Position numbers and translations under genes: made by a program. From assembly GCA_014526335.1 (NCBI GenBank), contig JACTAT010000050.1, forward strand, positions 248,001 through 312,000: a DNA stretch of 64,000 nt, written 5' to 3'. Of the stretch, positions 1 to 11,729 are shown piece after piece. The notes below the pieces were generated by a model, which did not search any database, had not been told where the DNA came from, and was given only the letters and a program-made list of their open reading frames with translations. Each line of letters begins with the position of its first letter. Position 1 is the stretch's first letter. This stretch comes from Chrysaora quinquecirrha (Eukaryota; Cnidaria; Scyphozoa; Semaeostomeae; Pelagiidae).

Positions 1-850
1 AGAAACCTTGAACTAGACACCCCAAAAGTCAAGAAACTTTTAGAACTAGGAGGAAGGAGTTAACCCTTTACTTACCAGAGTTGCAAATTTGCAACAAATA
101 GTTTTGTCGGCCATATTACCTCTGCCTCTCACTGGAGACGTTCGATTCATGCAGTATTACATAGAGTACTTCATGGGGAATCGAATGGTATCACGATTTA
201 GGCCCATGCTGTAGCTTCAGGAAGAAATTCAACATTTGTGTCAAACTCATTTGGGATTTTTTTGCTTGAAGGGAAATTTGGGCCTAAGCGGGAAGTATAA
301 AATCTTGATTTATTTTTAAATAAGTAATTTAGTACAGGCAAGTAAGCACTTTTCTTTCATCATTTCACTCGTCCTTGCTGTTAGTCAACAAACAATGTCA
401 TTAAGGGGGCGGCTGCTATGAGGCATTGTCCTCTGGGGGGCAAAAAATAATTAAAATTTGGCCTCGCCCCCCAGGGGAATTTTTTCACCTGTTTTGTAAT
501 ATTTATGTATATATCTGTCTAATAAGGAGATTTGGTTGCGAAATGACAAGTATTTCACTGTGTGAGAAAGTTAAGAAATTTTGCATCAGTTTTCCACCAT
601 ATTGATTTCACATTTGTGGACGTAGTAGGATCAATTCTCAAGCATTTCAATTCGATTTCTCGCACCAGCATGGCTAATTCTTTGTAATACAATAATATTA
701 ATAATTTGCTTGCTATATTCACGTTTTCTTATAGTTTTTACTGCAGTTTATTTTAATTAAATTAAGAAACTGTTAAGAAACTTTTAGAACATAAATTGAG
801 CCAAAAATTAAGAAACTTGTAAAACTAGGTCCCAAGCGAAGTTTCTTATA
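1..850 (-). repeat. Decayed MITE copy with an internal insertion
   Basis: Bases 1-62 and about 540-850 match, in reverse orientation, the repeat at 17800-18175. Shared words include 'aagaaacttttagaacta', 'ccaaaaattaagaaac' and 'gtttcttataaa' near the outer end. The 62-540 stretch has no counterpart there and looks like an insertion or divergent DNA. Related pieces occur at 53906-54303 and 59604-59700. No coding capacity is visible, so this is a non-autonomous element whose driving transposase is unknown. The left border may lie outside the window. Confidence 0.55.
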
Positions 851-2106
851 AAAAATCGTGTAATGTTGACATTTTGCAACTTTGTGTGTATATTTGAATG
901 CTAAATTAAAAATTTGTCTACATTCTGGGTTATTAGTATAATTACATGGAAATTGAAGGGAAGTTAAACGACTCAAAATGTCGCTATGTCACTATCAGAA
1001 AATGTATAGCCTGTAAATAAATCTAACGTATCTCTGAGTATCAAACTGTTTCGTTATATTTGTCTTTTATTTGTACGGGATAATGATAGCAAATATTGTG
1101 TTTAGGTTTTTCTTCTTCTTTCTTTCTTCCTGGCCTCAAACACGCAGTCTTGTAAGGAAGTTGTAACAAAAATACTAACAGACGCAAGAGCGTGTGATTA
1201 TAATAAAAAATTGAAACAGGCTGAAAGAACATACATAGTTGAAAAGAGGAGGTGTAATAAGATTGTATGAGATGTAAGAGTCTCAGAACTGTATGGCTGG
1301 CAGAGCGTAATTAGTGTAAGGTACCATATACACTAGCAACTTTCTTACATTCTTCTACAGATTACGCGAATTAGCACCTTGATGCGCAGTGTACATGGTC
1401 GATTTTAGGAAATTTCCCTTACATTTTTCACAAGTAAGGATCAAAGGGCCGACCAATTAAGTTAGGGATGCTCGAGAGCATCCCTTATTTTCTTATTTCT
1501 GTCAGCGCGGATTAACACTGTCCTCCTGTGTGTCTGATCATTCTTTTAAGTTCTGATTTTTTCTATCGTTCATTCGTTCATTGCTGTATGTGTATCAATT
1601 GAACAAAAAGCGAAATGTCTGGCGAAGAATTGTTCGTGTTTTTATTGATCTGTGCTTATTTATTAGAACAAAATCGACAGCGTATCCACGTTACATAGAA
1701 TGATGGCTTTTGCTGATGCGTTTATGGAGTTACAAAATTCACAGTTATGGCAAGGGGCAAATCAATTTTTTCAAAATGCATATCAGGTTCGAAGAGCTTG
1801 TGTATCTCATAGACAATTCAATGAGTTTGACGTCTATTACGATGCCGATCTAAACACAAGTAAACATCTTGATCCTGAGTATTGGTAGCACTGAACACTG
1901 AACAAAAATACTGTTATGATGATGACGATGACTTTTCGAAGTTTTCATAAGAGAAAATCGCATCAACACAAATAAACAGATCTGTCATCATGGATTAAAG
2001 TAATGGACAGGTGCTACAGCAAAAAAGTAAGAAGGAAACTGAAGAATTTAGCATTTGCTGGAATGTTTCCTACTGTTTTAAGAAAATTCAAGTGCTAGTG
2101 TATATG
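851..2106. other. Non-coding stretch with no supported gene
   Basis: Only short reading frames occur. The best is a + frame at 1700-1888 (62 codons), preceded by another short frame opening at 1616; neither resembles a family I know and splice signals are not convincing. A perfect 10-bp inverted repeat lies at 1464-1485 (listed separately). Confidence 0.4.
1464..1485. repeat. Short perfect palindrome
   Basis: AGGGATGCTC (1464-1473) is followed by GA and its exact inverted complement GAGCATCCCT (1476-1485). It would form a 10-bp stem with a 2-base loop. It is not the metazoan histone 3' stem-loop, which has a different sequence. It may be the end of a small palindromic repeat. No function can be read from it. 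Confidence 0.5.
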
Positions 2107-2605
2107 GTCCCTAAGAGCTGTAAGAGTGTAATAGCTGTAAGAGTGTAAGAGCTGTAAGGCTGTAAGCGCGTAAAGAGTGTAAGAGCTGTAAGGCTGTAAG
2201 AGCGTAAAGAGTGTAAGAGCTGTAAGAGTGTAAGAGCTTTAAGAGTGTAAGAGCTGTAAGAGTGTCAGAACTGTAAGGCTATAAGAGCATAAGAAGTGTA
2301 AGAGCTGTAAGAGTGAGCGTAAAGAGTGTAAGAGCTGTAAGAGTGTAAGAGCTGTAAGAGTGTAAGAGCTGTAAGAGTGTAAGAGCTGTAAGAGTGTCAG
2401 AACTGTAAGGCTATAAGAGCGTAATGAGTGTAAGAGCTGTAAGAGTGTAAGAGCTATAAGAGTGTAAGAGCTGTAAGAGTGTAAGAGCTGTAAGAGTGTA
2501 AGAGCTGTAAGAGCTGTAAGAGTGTAAGAGTGTAAGAGCTGTAAGGCTGTAAGAGCTGTAAGGCTGTAAGAGCGTAATGAGTGTAAAGCTGTAAGAATGT
2601 AAGGC
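2107..2605. repeat. Minisatellite with a 9-bp type unit
   Basis: About 500 bases consist almost entirely of alternating units of the type TAAGAGCTG and TAAGAGTG, with variants such as AAGGCTG and AGCGTAA. Higher-order blocks repeat: the phrase with 'gtcagaactgtaaggctata' occurs at about 2265 and 2395. Long leucine/serine-rich frames on the - strand are products of the repeat, not genes. Confidence 0.9.
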
Positions 2606-4277
2606 CATATCTTTGATCTAACAGCCAAGGAAACCTTAAAAACGTCTGTTTTGTAGACCAGTTATGGCCGTTTGCATCGTTAAACCGGAGGAATTAAAAA
2701 TATGCCATATTTGTTTGGATTAAGTGAAGAGAAAACACAGATATGGCCTACACAAAAGTATTGAAAACACTGATTTTAGTTAGACTATCTTAGTTCTCTT
2801 ATGTTATCTTGCTAGAACTGCTGGTGAGTAGACATCACTATTCATTGTTAAGCGTTTCTTAATTTCCATTTATCATATTTGTGGCCCCCGAATAAGGAAT
2901 ATGAATCACAAATTCACGACACGAAATTTAGAAATTTGTTGAAGTGGTTGTTTTATGCAGTACAGAAAGAACCAGAATGCTAAGATACTGCAAAGTTCAA
3001 GCACATTTGTAAGAGCATTTGCTGACTATAGCTAGTTCATGGATGCATGTACATTGAATTCAAGTATTCATGTTCATGCGCAAACTTTCATTCAAGAAAT
3101 CGCGCAATTACTTGCATATTGCATTTGAGTAACAGAAAATCCTAGAACAGTTCCAGGTTTCCATATTCCATATTTGTGTTTTGGAAAATCCATCGCAAGC
3201 CGTGGATTTGGGTTAATTATTCTGATGCCAAGTAACCCCTGCCCACGATGTATAAATTTAAAAAATGACATGAGCAGGATGCTGGAACTACAACAGTTTT
3301 CACTCAGATTTTATTGCCGGTGTGGTCTAAATCACACAATTCTAAAAATATTTACCAACTAATGGCAAGCTTGCTTCTAGTCAGCTGACCAACTCCGACC
3401 AATAAGATAGTGAATCGGAGGTACATGCATCTTGCATGTCAATCAAACTCGGTTAAAAGGAAACACCCAACAAATTGATCCCTCACTCAAATCAATAAGA
3501 TAATTCTTAGTTGGCTTAAAGAAGTCAACTTATTTTAGTGGTATGAAATAACGGCGGACATTTGTGGACAATATTACTAGTCTGTTTAGCTCTCTTTTTT
3601 TACAAATCATAGATTTTTTTATTTGAGTTAGTGTTATTATCAATTAAAATTTGAAGTGGCCTAAAGCAAAGAAGCCCTCCTGCCAGTTCCTCCCAACCGA
3701 TGCTATCCGCAGTTATCTATGATGCACAGATTACTCGTATATTTCAATGTCCGCTCCACTCTTCTGACTGAGGCGTGGCTCTGCAAGAGTCTGTGATGGG
3801 GCGCTCTCATAACCCGTCCTTGTCCTGCTTGAATATAATGTTTCTCTGTCTGGAGTAGTTCTTCTTGTGCTGAGGGTTCCTCTGCCGCCCTCTTCCCCGT
3901 TGAACATATGTCCACTGTTGATCACAATTTCATTGAATGATTAATTATAAAAACAAGCGACTTGTAAGATACTATTGGTGCTACACGTAAAACGATGTAA
4001 AATTGTAAAAACAGGTAATCTAGCAACAGCAACAACATATTCAGGGCATTTGAAGACAAGTTTTGAGCCATAGGAAACATCATTTTCTTCGCTCAATAAA
4101 TATTACAGCCGTACCTTTGATTTTCCTTTGTACAACTCCTCATTTTTACCAGCATAATAAGCTGCATCGTCACCAGGAAGTTTTGATGATGGAGATGTCA
4201 ATGAACAGAACCACAAAACCAGGCAGGATAACCCAACAATTCCCTAAAGGTAAGGTTGGCCTAGACTTTCTAGTAGG
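2606..4277. other. No gene seen
   Basis: This stretch has ordinary AT-rich non-coding composition. Short frames such as 3174-3362 (+) and 3703-3925 (-) have no recognisable domain, no flanking splice signals and overlap one another in different frames, so I do not call genes here. Confidence 0.4.
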
Positions 4278-4408
4278 CAGTTCGGGAAAAGGTCTCAATC
4301 GAATAGCCACTTAGTGATCCAATAGCGACTATTAGATCGAATAGCAACTACTTGATCGACTAGCAAGATCGCTATTGGATTGCTTAGTCGCTATTCGATC
4401 AAGTAGCA
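4278..4408 (+). repeat. Left terminal inverted repeat
   Basis: This is the left arm of the 4278-6204 element. It pairs with 6073-6204 in reverse complement. Inside it, spaced copies of an 11-13 base word (GATCGAATAGC and its complement) alternate in direction every 20-30 bases. Subterminal word arrays of this kind often serve as transposase binding sites in DNA transposons. Confidence 0.8.
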
Positions 4409-5094
4409 AAAATAGTGGCATAGCGCTGCGCCGAAACTGAGGCAAAAGCACGTCTCGAAAATAATTCCATTGGAATCAGCGTACCAAAAATGGTTTTTCA
4501 CCAAGTGAAAAAAATCGTTCGTTGCGGAAGAGAATAAGAGCGGCAACATGTTATAAGCTACGCAGAGAAGGAACGTCAGCATGCTGCTTGGAAGTGTTCA
4601 GTGTTTATATGCACGAAACAGGAAGAATAATGGCATACAGTAAGTTATCTTTGTTTGAAAAATTTATGAGTTGCTTTTTAGGCATTTTTTGATTAAGAAT
4701 TTATGCTGAATATTATTGACTGAATATGAACGATACGGGTTGCAGCTTCATTCTTGGCTCTAGTATGACTTCAGCAAGCATTTATTCGGGAATAACTAAT
4801 ACTTCTTTTTAAGTTAAGTTTGTCAAAAATCGGTTTTGAAAAAAACAAAAAACTCTATTTTATAAAGATATTTTATAAAGCTTTTGAATTAGAAATTATT
4901 TATATGCTAAATATTTTTTCTTGGTGCACTTCTTTGTTGTTTCTTATATCTTATTCAGAAAAAACAAATGACATATTAGACCCTTAGACATCTCAGCTTG
5001 GAATAAAAAACAAAAAGAAAAATTTCCTTTAAATTTAGTAACCAAACCACGAGTTGTAAAGCTTTCATATCAGTATTTCAAAAAACTGATCAAA

Positions 5095-5645
5095 ATGGAA
5101 TTACCAAAATCTACTTTTGAAAGTGAACTTCTCAGAGAAATTTCAGTCCAATGGTCCATCAAAGGATATATATTTGAAGTTCCACCAAGTTCAGAAATAC
5201 ATCTCCATGTTGTGCCAGAACCTGACAACAAGTACGACCCATTCGCTATGAAAGTTATGGTGCCAGCAAATGTCAGTGTTGAGCTGTTGAACAAAATAAC
5301 AAGGGTTTTAAAAACCTAGGCGTGGCCCGCAAGAGGATAGAGACATAGTGGGAAAGCAAGCCGGTCGAGTCCCTGCTAATATTTCAAAGATGTTCAGCTG
5401 CCTCTTTGCAAACAGATTTGTAGATAAAATAACGTGCATGTACACTGGGAAAGATCCTCCCACCATCAGACCTCGGACCCGTCAAAAGTTTTAGCGGTGA
5501 GCGGTACCCTATGGTAAAGACAGGCCTGGTGGTGGGGTTGAACTCACGTGAATACTAGTTGCGCATGAAAAAGACTTCTTGAGGGTCAAAAACATTTTCC
5601 AAGAAAAGTTGCCAGCAGAAGATATAGACAAAGTACTATTTTAAA
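5095..5645 (+). pseudogene. HIRAN-domain protein, broken
   Basis: The first frame (5095-5319) gives a 74-residue stretch with a start at 5095. Residues 15-55 fit the first half of a HIRAN domain: a G-Y-x-F turn followed by the hallmark EPDNKYDPFAMKV (consensus EPxNxYDxxAI). The second half continues in another frame from about 5342 (AGRVPANISKMF, then ITCMYTG), and a glycine-rich tail follows through three stop codons to about 5645. HIRAN domains bind DNA ends in HLTF-type repair ATPases; here no ATPase part is present. The frame change could be a short intron or an indel, but the later stops argue for decay. It lies centrally between the inverted repeats, so it travels with that element. Confidence 0.6.
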
Positions 5646-6072
5646 GCTATAAACGTTGTAATGTCAAAATTTTATTATCTGCTCTATTACAGTTTGTTAG
5701 GTAAACTGATTGGAATCCTCTTGTTATACTTACAAAATAAATTGCACACTGTGTCCTTTCTTACGTTCTTACGTTAAGAAATTCATTCAGAAAAGGTGCT
5801 GTTATCAAATCTACATTACACATTTTCAGGGAAATCTCAGAGTAGAAATACAAACTGTTTGTCGAGGCCAAGGCAAGCAATGCAACCCACGTTTTTCATA
5901 CTCAAAATTGTGTTTCTTACTAGAACATGAGAACATAAAGCAAAGCAAATGCGCGTAATAAAATTAACACCAAATGAAAATAACACACGCGTGTTTTCAT
6001 ACTTAATTACTGGTAATAAAGATTGTTTTACTTAGAATTACGTGTTGTCTTCCGTTGCTATTACATCCCTTA

Positions 6073-6204
6073 GTAGCTACTTGATCGAATAGTGACTAAG
6101 CAATCTAATAGCAATCTTGCTAGTCGATCAAGTAGTTGCTATTCGATCTAATAGTCGCTATTGGATCGCTTAGTTGATATTCGATTGAGCCTTTTCCCGA
6201 ACTG
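6073..6204 (-). repeat. Right terminal inverted repeat
   Basis: This is the right arm of the 4278-6204 element. Read in reverse complement it follows the left arm almost base for base, with differences such as GATATTCG for a left-arm CTATTCG. It ends in CTG at 6204, directly followed by the GTAGG that also precedes the left end. Confidence 0.8.
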
Positions 6205-6739
6205 GTAGGTCTGTATGTAGGTACCTGTATTATATTATGATTTGATTTCCCACACAGAGCGTCTCTTTTTACATGGCAGAAAACTGAAATATTTCAGCTC
6301 ATCTTTTAATACAGAGTATTATAAAGTCATCAGCACTTCAGTTGAGGTACATACAATATTGTATTAGCTTACCTTTTCTTTGCTTTTTTGGCACCCCTTT
6401 TTATAGTTTTTAAGCTGAAATGACTATCTAGCTAGTAGGGGGATTTCTTACCTAGTATATTTGTACTGGGCCATTTGGTTCTGCTGCAGTATATTGGGTC
6501 CTCTAGTTACCAGCATTCTCACATATTAGAGTCCTATAGTCACAGATCTGTGCCCATTTGAGTACCCCCCGTATTTCCGGCTTTTCTTTGAAACCTGGGG
6601 TACTTCAATGTAAAAGAAATAGATTTTACACTTCAGTAAGCTTACTTGAAGATTCCCTTGGTTGTCATTAGTTTCCAGCAATAAACACAGCCTTTCTGTG
6701 AAGGTTTGAAGTTCCTTTCCAATTTTTCAGTGATTCGAA

Positions 6740-8212
6740 ATGGCGCTCCGCTCAAGATTATGTAAGAACAAAGATGAAGCCCTAAGAATATTAGATGAAA
6801 TGAGTGGAACAGAGCTAAGTGATTTCGAAGATAGTTCAGATGATTCAGGAGATGATTTTGATCAAGAATTATCCGATTCAGAGGCAAGTTTTTGGGTTGG
6901 TTCTAGCCATGGGAATCTTATGGTTACCAAAAATGCGAGATTACTGGAGGAAATCAAACAAGCTTATACACACTCCAGCTTTCTCTGAAGTCATGACTAG
7001 AGACAGATTCTTTGAACTATACAGATACCTTCATGTATCAGATGACAGAGAGCAAAAGGCAAGAGGCGAAGATGGGCATGACCCACTTTTCAAGATAAGA
7101 AAACTGTGCGACCTAATCTTAGAAAGATTCAGAAATGTGTACAAGCCAGGAAGAGAAATCTGCATTGATGAAAGTCTCATAACTTTCAAAGGGAAAATCT
7201 ATTTCAGGCAGTTTATACCAAGCAAGCGAGCAAGATTTGGAGTAAAGGCATTTGTTCTATGCGATTCTTTGACAGGTTATGTCTCGGTACTCCAAATTTA
7301 CACTGGCAAGTCACAGGATGGTACAGTAACAAAAGATCTTGCTGAAAAAATTGTCATGCAGCTGGTATCAACATACACAAATCTTGGGCATCATCTGTAC
7401 CTGGATAACTATTACATCAAAGCGTGGCTTCTTGAAAACCTTGTAAATGATAAAATCTATGTCACTGGAACAGCTCGTGTTGATCGAAGTGGATTTTCAG
7501 CAAAAATTGCAATAAAATTCAAGTGAGGAAAGAAAAGAGGTGATAGTTCTTTGCTGATGAAGGGCAATATACTTGCTGTATCTGGCTTGACAACAAAGGG
7601 GTTCATTTCTTGAGCACAATCCATGATGCTGAACATCCTGAGGCTTCTCGAGAAGGCGAATTATCAATAAAAGGACGTGGAACCAAAAGCAAGCCTGAAG
7701 CAGTAAACATCCCATGCCCGCCTTGTGTGCAGCCATACAATGCCCATATGGGAGGAGTAGATTTTTCAGACCATATGGTCAAATTTTACAACTGTGGTAG
7801 GAGATCAGAAAAATGGTACCGCAGAGTACTCTTTCATCTTGTAGAGCTCTGCATTCACAATGCGTTTATAGTAGAATCATCATTCCTAACTGTCAAAGAG
7901 CGTAAAACCCGCAAGTGTCAAAGCTTCAGAGAAGAACTGGTTGATCTTGTTATTGGAACCTACAGCATGAGAAGAAGATCATCTGCAGGAAGGCCCTCAA
8001 TTGCCTATCAGAATGAGACAAGGTTTTAAAATGTTGGTGTTCACTTGCCAGAATACCATGACACCAGAAGAGATTGTCAGCAATGTAGAGTGAATGTAAA
8101 GAAGAAGTTGGGAGGCAAAATTGATGCAGCAGACAGGCATAAAGAGGTCCATGTCCACCTCTGTTTGAACAAGGACAGAAACTGCTTTGTTCAGTGGCAC
8201 ACAAAGGTCTGA
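6740..8212 (+). pseudogene. piggyBac-type transposase, broken
   Basis: This is a DDE transposase of the piggyBac-derived (DDE_Tnp_1_7) family. An acidic N-terminus (from 6740) leads, after a frame change near 6890, into the core at 6900-7525: 'TRDRFFELYRYLHVSD', then 'ICIDESL' with the first catalytic Asp and 'LYLDNYY' with the second. After another frame change near 7525 the third Asp lies in 'MGGVDFSD' (7745-7770), followed by 'SEKWYRRVLFH'. A stop at 8027-8029 cuts the frame; beyond it a cysteine/histidine-rich tail ending near 8212 is still readable. The gene is dead. I could not find matching TTAA-linked inverted ends, so the element borders are unknown. It lies just left of the capsid gene and may have cut off that gene's 5' end. 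Confidence 0.85.
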
Positions 8213-8729
8213 AGAACATTACACCACAAAATTATGATGAAAACACTTGCAACAAAGACTGTTTTTTGTCTATATAAATATTCCATAAAATAATGTTACT
8301 GAGTACAAATATGATGTTTTTCCCTTTTTGGAGGATGGATATAAAACTAAAGCTACATTGGTGATTTCCTACAGTTTTTTCTATGTTGACGGAAAATCTG
8401 GAAAATGACTGCTCGCAACATAAAAAATCCCTTAGCAATGAAAAAAATAGTTAGAAGCATGAATTTTTTTTCTTTTATCCCTAAGACATCATGGAACAAA
8501 GGTATGTGAGAAAAATTAACCATATGCTTCCATTTACAGAGAAAAATCCTGCAAAAGTGAGATGTTTTTCCATTTTTAGGAAATTGGCCCATTTTGAATC
8601 TATAATGAGATCACGCGATCAAATATTTTAGCAAAAAAAAAATTTTTTAAATCCCCCATCCATGCTGATTCTAAAAATGTATACTTTTATTGGCAATGGG
8701 TGGGCACAGTTGTCAGAAAAAAATATTTT
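8213..8729. other. AT-rich spacer, no gene
   Basis: This AT-rich stretch lies between the piggyBac remnant and the capsid gene. The words 'tttttcc', 'aaaatctgg' and similar recur in both directions. Small - strand frames here (8232-8837) lack domains and start context. The right end of the piggyBac element probably falls in it. Confidence 0.35.
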
Positions 8730-10179
8730 TAAAGGGCACCTAAAATATCCAAAAAAATTCAGGAATTGACTGGAGCGATAACTGATCAAATTACTTATGT
8801 TAGGACATCTGCTCAATATGCAACTGATGTCGAGCAAAGATTTGAATATGATGATAAAGAAATATTAGAAAATCTTATTCAGCATTATGGTACTTCCGTC
8901 ATTGTTCCGACAATTCCTGTGCCTGGGCGAAGTCAAAATTACATTGATTTTTTTGTGCGGCCTCAAGCTGGTCTTTTTTATGATTTGTCAAGAAGTCAAA
9001 TTTACATGGAAGTACAGTTGAAATATGTAGGTGGGGATATTCCTGACGATAAAAAAGATTTCTTTGTACCTCTCGAGAATGTTGTGCATAGCATGTTTAA
9101 GAATATAAATTATACATAGGAAAATAGTCTGGTAGAAACACAGGAGGGGCTTTATCCATTTCAGGCTTACAATTACAATTTGATTGCAAGAGGAAAAGAT
9201 GCATTGCGACATGAATTGCAGTTTTGAGATTGTTTTTATTTCGATCCAAATATCGATCCAAACAATGCTGCAACAGACAACATTCTTGATGAATATCAGA
9301 TTACAAGAGCTGCTGATGATAAAATTACGAATGTAAATGCGTGCTGGCGCTGTCCTAAGAAATGCCTTATTTAGAGATAATCAAGTGAAGAAATTTTACT
9401 TCACTCCAATTTTACCTACTTGGAATAATGGACAGTTTCGAGATGGAGGAAAGGCTTTTCATTTGCAATTACAGAGAATGGACAGTCAAATGTCGGTCAT
9501 GTGTCCAGATGATAAGAAGGGTAAATTTGTTTATGATATCAAAAAGATTGAACTGCGCTTAAAAACTTTGATTCCAGCAACAGAGAAATTAAAAATCTAT
9601 ATCAATCTCTATAATGCAAATGAAGCTACTCAATCATATCAGCTGCAAAGATACAGAGTTATGAATTATTATCCACAAGATGAAAAGTTGACCAATATCC
9701 ATATATAAAATTTGTATAATGGTAGTATACCTGATATGGTGATCGTAAGTTTCAGAAGTCGAGCTTATACAGCAGGAAGCACACACGTGAATCCTTTCAA
9801 TTATAAACATATTCCCTGCAATAAATTCAGTTTGCAAGCTTTTAGCAATCATGATTCTCAAGCTAGTGCTGCGGAATATGTTGATAGAGAATCAGCGTTG
9901 AATGGAATTTATGATTTATTTCAAAGATCAAGCAATATGTTTGATGCTGATCAATATTTGATGAAAAATGTTTATGCATTATATCCATTTCAATCAACAA
10001 CGACTAGATATCGAAAAGATGGAAGTAAAGTTGTCGATAGTCATACTGGTCAATTTCAGTTGAAATTAACTTTAAATACAGAATTTACTGAAAAATATAT
10101 AATATCATGTACTGGCATATTCAGTAATCATATGGAGATTGTTGCTGATGGTGGCACTGTGTTGGATTATATTCCATAA
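8730..10179 (+). pseudogene. Virus-type major capsid protein (F54H12.2-like), broken
   Basis: The product resembles the F54H12.2-like proteins, hexon-type major capsid proteins of Polinton-like and adintovirus-like elements. The N-terminal part (from about 8730, no clear ATG) has the family's 'YIDFFVRP' and 'DLSRSQIYMEVQL' strands and a short 'ENVVHSMFKNINYT' segment. A stop at 9117-9119 is followed in the same region by 'YPFQAYNYNLI' and a further broken stretch, then by open frames 9337-9708 and 9712-10179. The C-terminal part has the 'VIVSFRSRAYTAGS.VNPFNY' strand typical of the family. So at least three breaks interrupt a gene of about 480 codons. It is the first of a + strand virion cluster. 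Its stop TAA shares a base with the protease ATG (TAATG at 10177-10181). The missing start fits truncation on the piggyBac side. Confidence 0.7.
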
Positions 10180-10747
10180 TGCAAGGCTATGAAATACAAG
10201 AGATTTGTAAAGAAAGAGATGAAGATATAAAAAGAAGTTTTAAGGGTATATTAGCTAAGGGTGATATAAGATTACAAGTTGATTTACATGAAGATTTGTT
10301 AATAAAATTATATGAAGAAGAAGGACCATTTATGTTTCCTGCTTCATTTATTTTGAATACTGGTACTTATGAAGAAAGAGGGAAACACTGGCAGGCAGTT
10401 TATTTTGATGTTGATGAGAATTGTTTCTATTTTGATTCTTATGGTCATAAAGCTAAAAGATTGTATTTAAAATGGTCAAGAAAATAAATAACTTTCACAA
10501 GCGTCGTTTTAAGCTTCACCATTTATCTAGAGAAATTCAAGCATTTAATACAAGAGTATGTGGGAAATATTGTATATATTTTCTACATGAGATTAACAGC
10601 ATAAAAAACCCATTAGCTATTTATCAAATATTAGAAAGAGATTTTCCATCACCAGATAAGAGAACTGAGAAAAGAGATATATTTAATAACTATAGACAGT
10701 TTTACATAAATGACGAAAAAGTGAGAGATTGGGAACAAAAAATTTAA
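10179..10747 (+). pseudogene. Adenain-like cysteine protease, frameshifted
   Basis: This is a virion maturation protease of the adenovirus (C5) type, also found in Polintons. Visible signatures, in order, are 'GKHWQAVYFD' with the catalytic His near residue 69, 'YFDSYGHKA' with the acidic partner, and 'VCGKYCIYFLHE' with the catalytic Cys in the adenain-like C-G-x-x-C context. The first frame stops at 10485-10487. The second half is open from 10472 to 10747 in another frame, so one base has been gained or lost in the A-run near 10480. The start ATG overlaps the capsid stop codon. Together the parts are about 185 residues, close to adenovirus protease (about 204). Its place next to the capsid gene matches Polinton gene order. 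Confidence 0.75.
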
Positions 10748-10844
10748 TTATTATAAAATAAAAAGTTTATATAATGATATAAAGGAATGACAAAATTGTT
10801 AGTGTTATTTCTTCTTTCTGCGTGTGTTACTGCGAAAAAGTACA

Positions 10845-11153
10845 ATGGCAAAAAGAAAACAACGTAGAAAGAATAAGCTATATAAGTTAAGAGGAGATGG
10901 ATTATTTGATAATATCCAACATTGGATTCTTAAAACTGGAACGAAAATGGTCGGGATTCCTTGTTTGCAAAAAGCTTTAAATGCTAAGGTTAAAATGAAG
11001 GGAGAAAAGAAATTCAAGTCTTTACAGATGCTACCGAGAGAATTTTGGAGAGCTGCTGGCGCATCAAAGAAAAAGTTAGATAAATTTACATATGCAAATG
11101 ATCTTATAAAGAAAGGACTCTTAAAAAAGAAATTACTTTTTTTCTTGAATTAG
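10845..11153 (+). CDS. Basic virion-type protein, unrecognised
   Basis: The ATG at 10845 opens 102 codons; an in-frame GTG at 10824 would extend it but has poorer context. The first 20 residues are very basic (MAKRKQRRKNKLYKLRGDG), as in core or DNA-binding virion proteins. The middle contains 'KMVGIPCLQKAL' and 'LPREFWRAAGASKKKL'. It follows the protease by about 97 bp on the same strand and precedes the pVI/pX-like gene. I recognise no named family; position and charge suggest a minor capsid or core protein. Confidence 0.5.
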   Translation: MAKRKQRRKNKLYKLRGDGLFDNIQHWILKTGTKMVGIPCLQKALNAKVKMKGEKKFKSLQMLPREFWRAAGASKKKLDKFTYANDLIKKGLLKKKLLFFLN

Positions 11154-11212
11154 TTGAGTTAAAAAAGATTAGATGATAGAGCTTATTATTATTGTATGAA
11201 AATTTAAAAATA

Positions 11213-11612
11213 ATGGCTTCTTTAGAAGCAAGCGTTGTAGCTTCTATGCTAATTAATGATATGTTAAAGGATGATGGGGGAAAAGAAGTAGATGATATGA
11301 TGGGAGAAGGATATAAATTTAATGGACATCTTTTTAAACGTCATTTATTCAAGATGGGTTCAGCATTAGCACAAGCAGCAGCGAGAGCTGGTCTTAAACA
11401 AGAAGTACGAAAAGGAGGACAGATTGCCACAAAAAAATAAATAAACAAACCTTAAAAAATATGGCAATAAAAGGTGCAAAGTCTGCAGCAAAAGCTGGAG
11501 TAGCAGCTGGATTGGGATTTGCTGGTGATGCAGCATTAAAAAAATAAATGGCAAAGGTTATAGTACAGCACGCCAAGGTATCAAAAAAGAAAAGGAAGAA
11601 GAAATACAATAA
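11213..11612 (+). pseudogene. Small capsid-associated (pVI/pX-like) protein, frameshifted
   Basis: From the ATG at 11213 the frame runs to 11440, giving an alanine/lysine-rich protein with 'MGSALAQAAARAGLKQEV'. Two further reading blocks continue in other frames across A-runs near 11440 and 11545: an alanine/glycine-rich hydrophobic stretch ('KAGVAAGLGFAGDAA') and a 'GKGYSTARQGIKK' tail ending at 11612. Basic proteins with an amphipathic Ala-rich segment are typical of adenovirus pVI/pX-type cement proteins in Polinton-like elements; that assignment is by analogy. Both breaks fall in runs of six to eight A. Confidence 0.45.
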
Positions 11613-11729
11613 AATAAAGAGACTGCGTTAATATGTCGATATGTTAATATGTATCTAGAAAGATATTTTAGAAAAGATCTATTTGATGAAATAGTCAAAG
11701 TATAAAAAAATATTGTTTTTATTTTATTT

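Larger units (their letters stand above)
4278..6204. mobile_element. DNA transposon with 131-bp inverted repeats carrying a HIRAN-domain gene
   Basis: The two ends are inverted copies of each other: CAGTTCGGGAAAAGG opens at 4278 and its complement closes at 6204. The similarity runs about 131 bp (4278-4408 and 6073-6204) with a handful of mismatches. Each arm is itself built of inverted words such as GATCGAATAGC and GCTATTCGATC, so each arm could fold. The sequence GTAGG sits directly outside both ends (4273-4277 and 6205-6209), consistent with a 5-bp target duplication. The interior holds only a broken HIRAN-domain frame and no transposase that I recognise. The CAG terminus recalls hAT elements, but those duplicate 8 bp, so I leave the superfamily open. 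Confidence 0.75.

Noticed and set aside
1464..1485. Histone 3' stem-loop
   Set aside because: Stem and loop sequences differ from the metazoan histone consensus and no histone gene is near.
2239..2628. Long Leu/Ser-rich - strand frames
   Set aside because: They are translations of the 9-bp minisatellite and exist in several frames at once.
6555..6608. Inverted repeat 'gtacccc...ggggtac' as a piggyBac end
   Set aside because: It is a local hairpin without TTAA and has no partner on the right side of the transposase.
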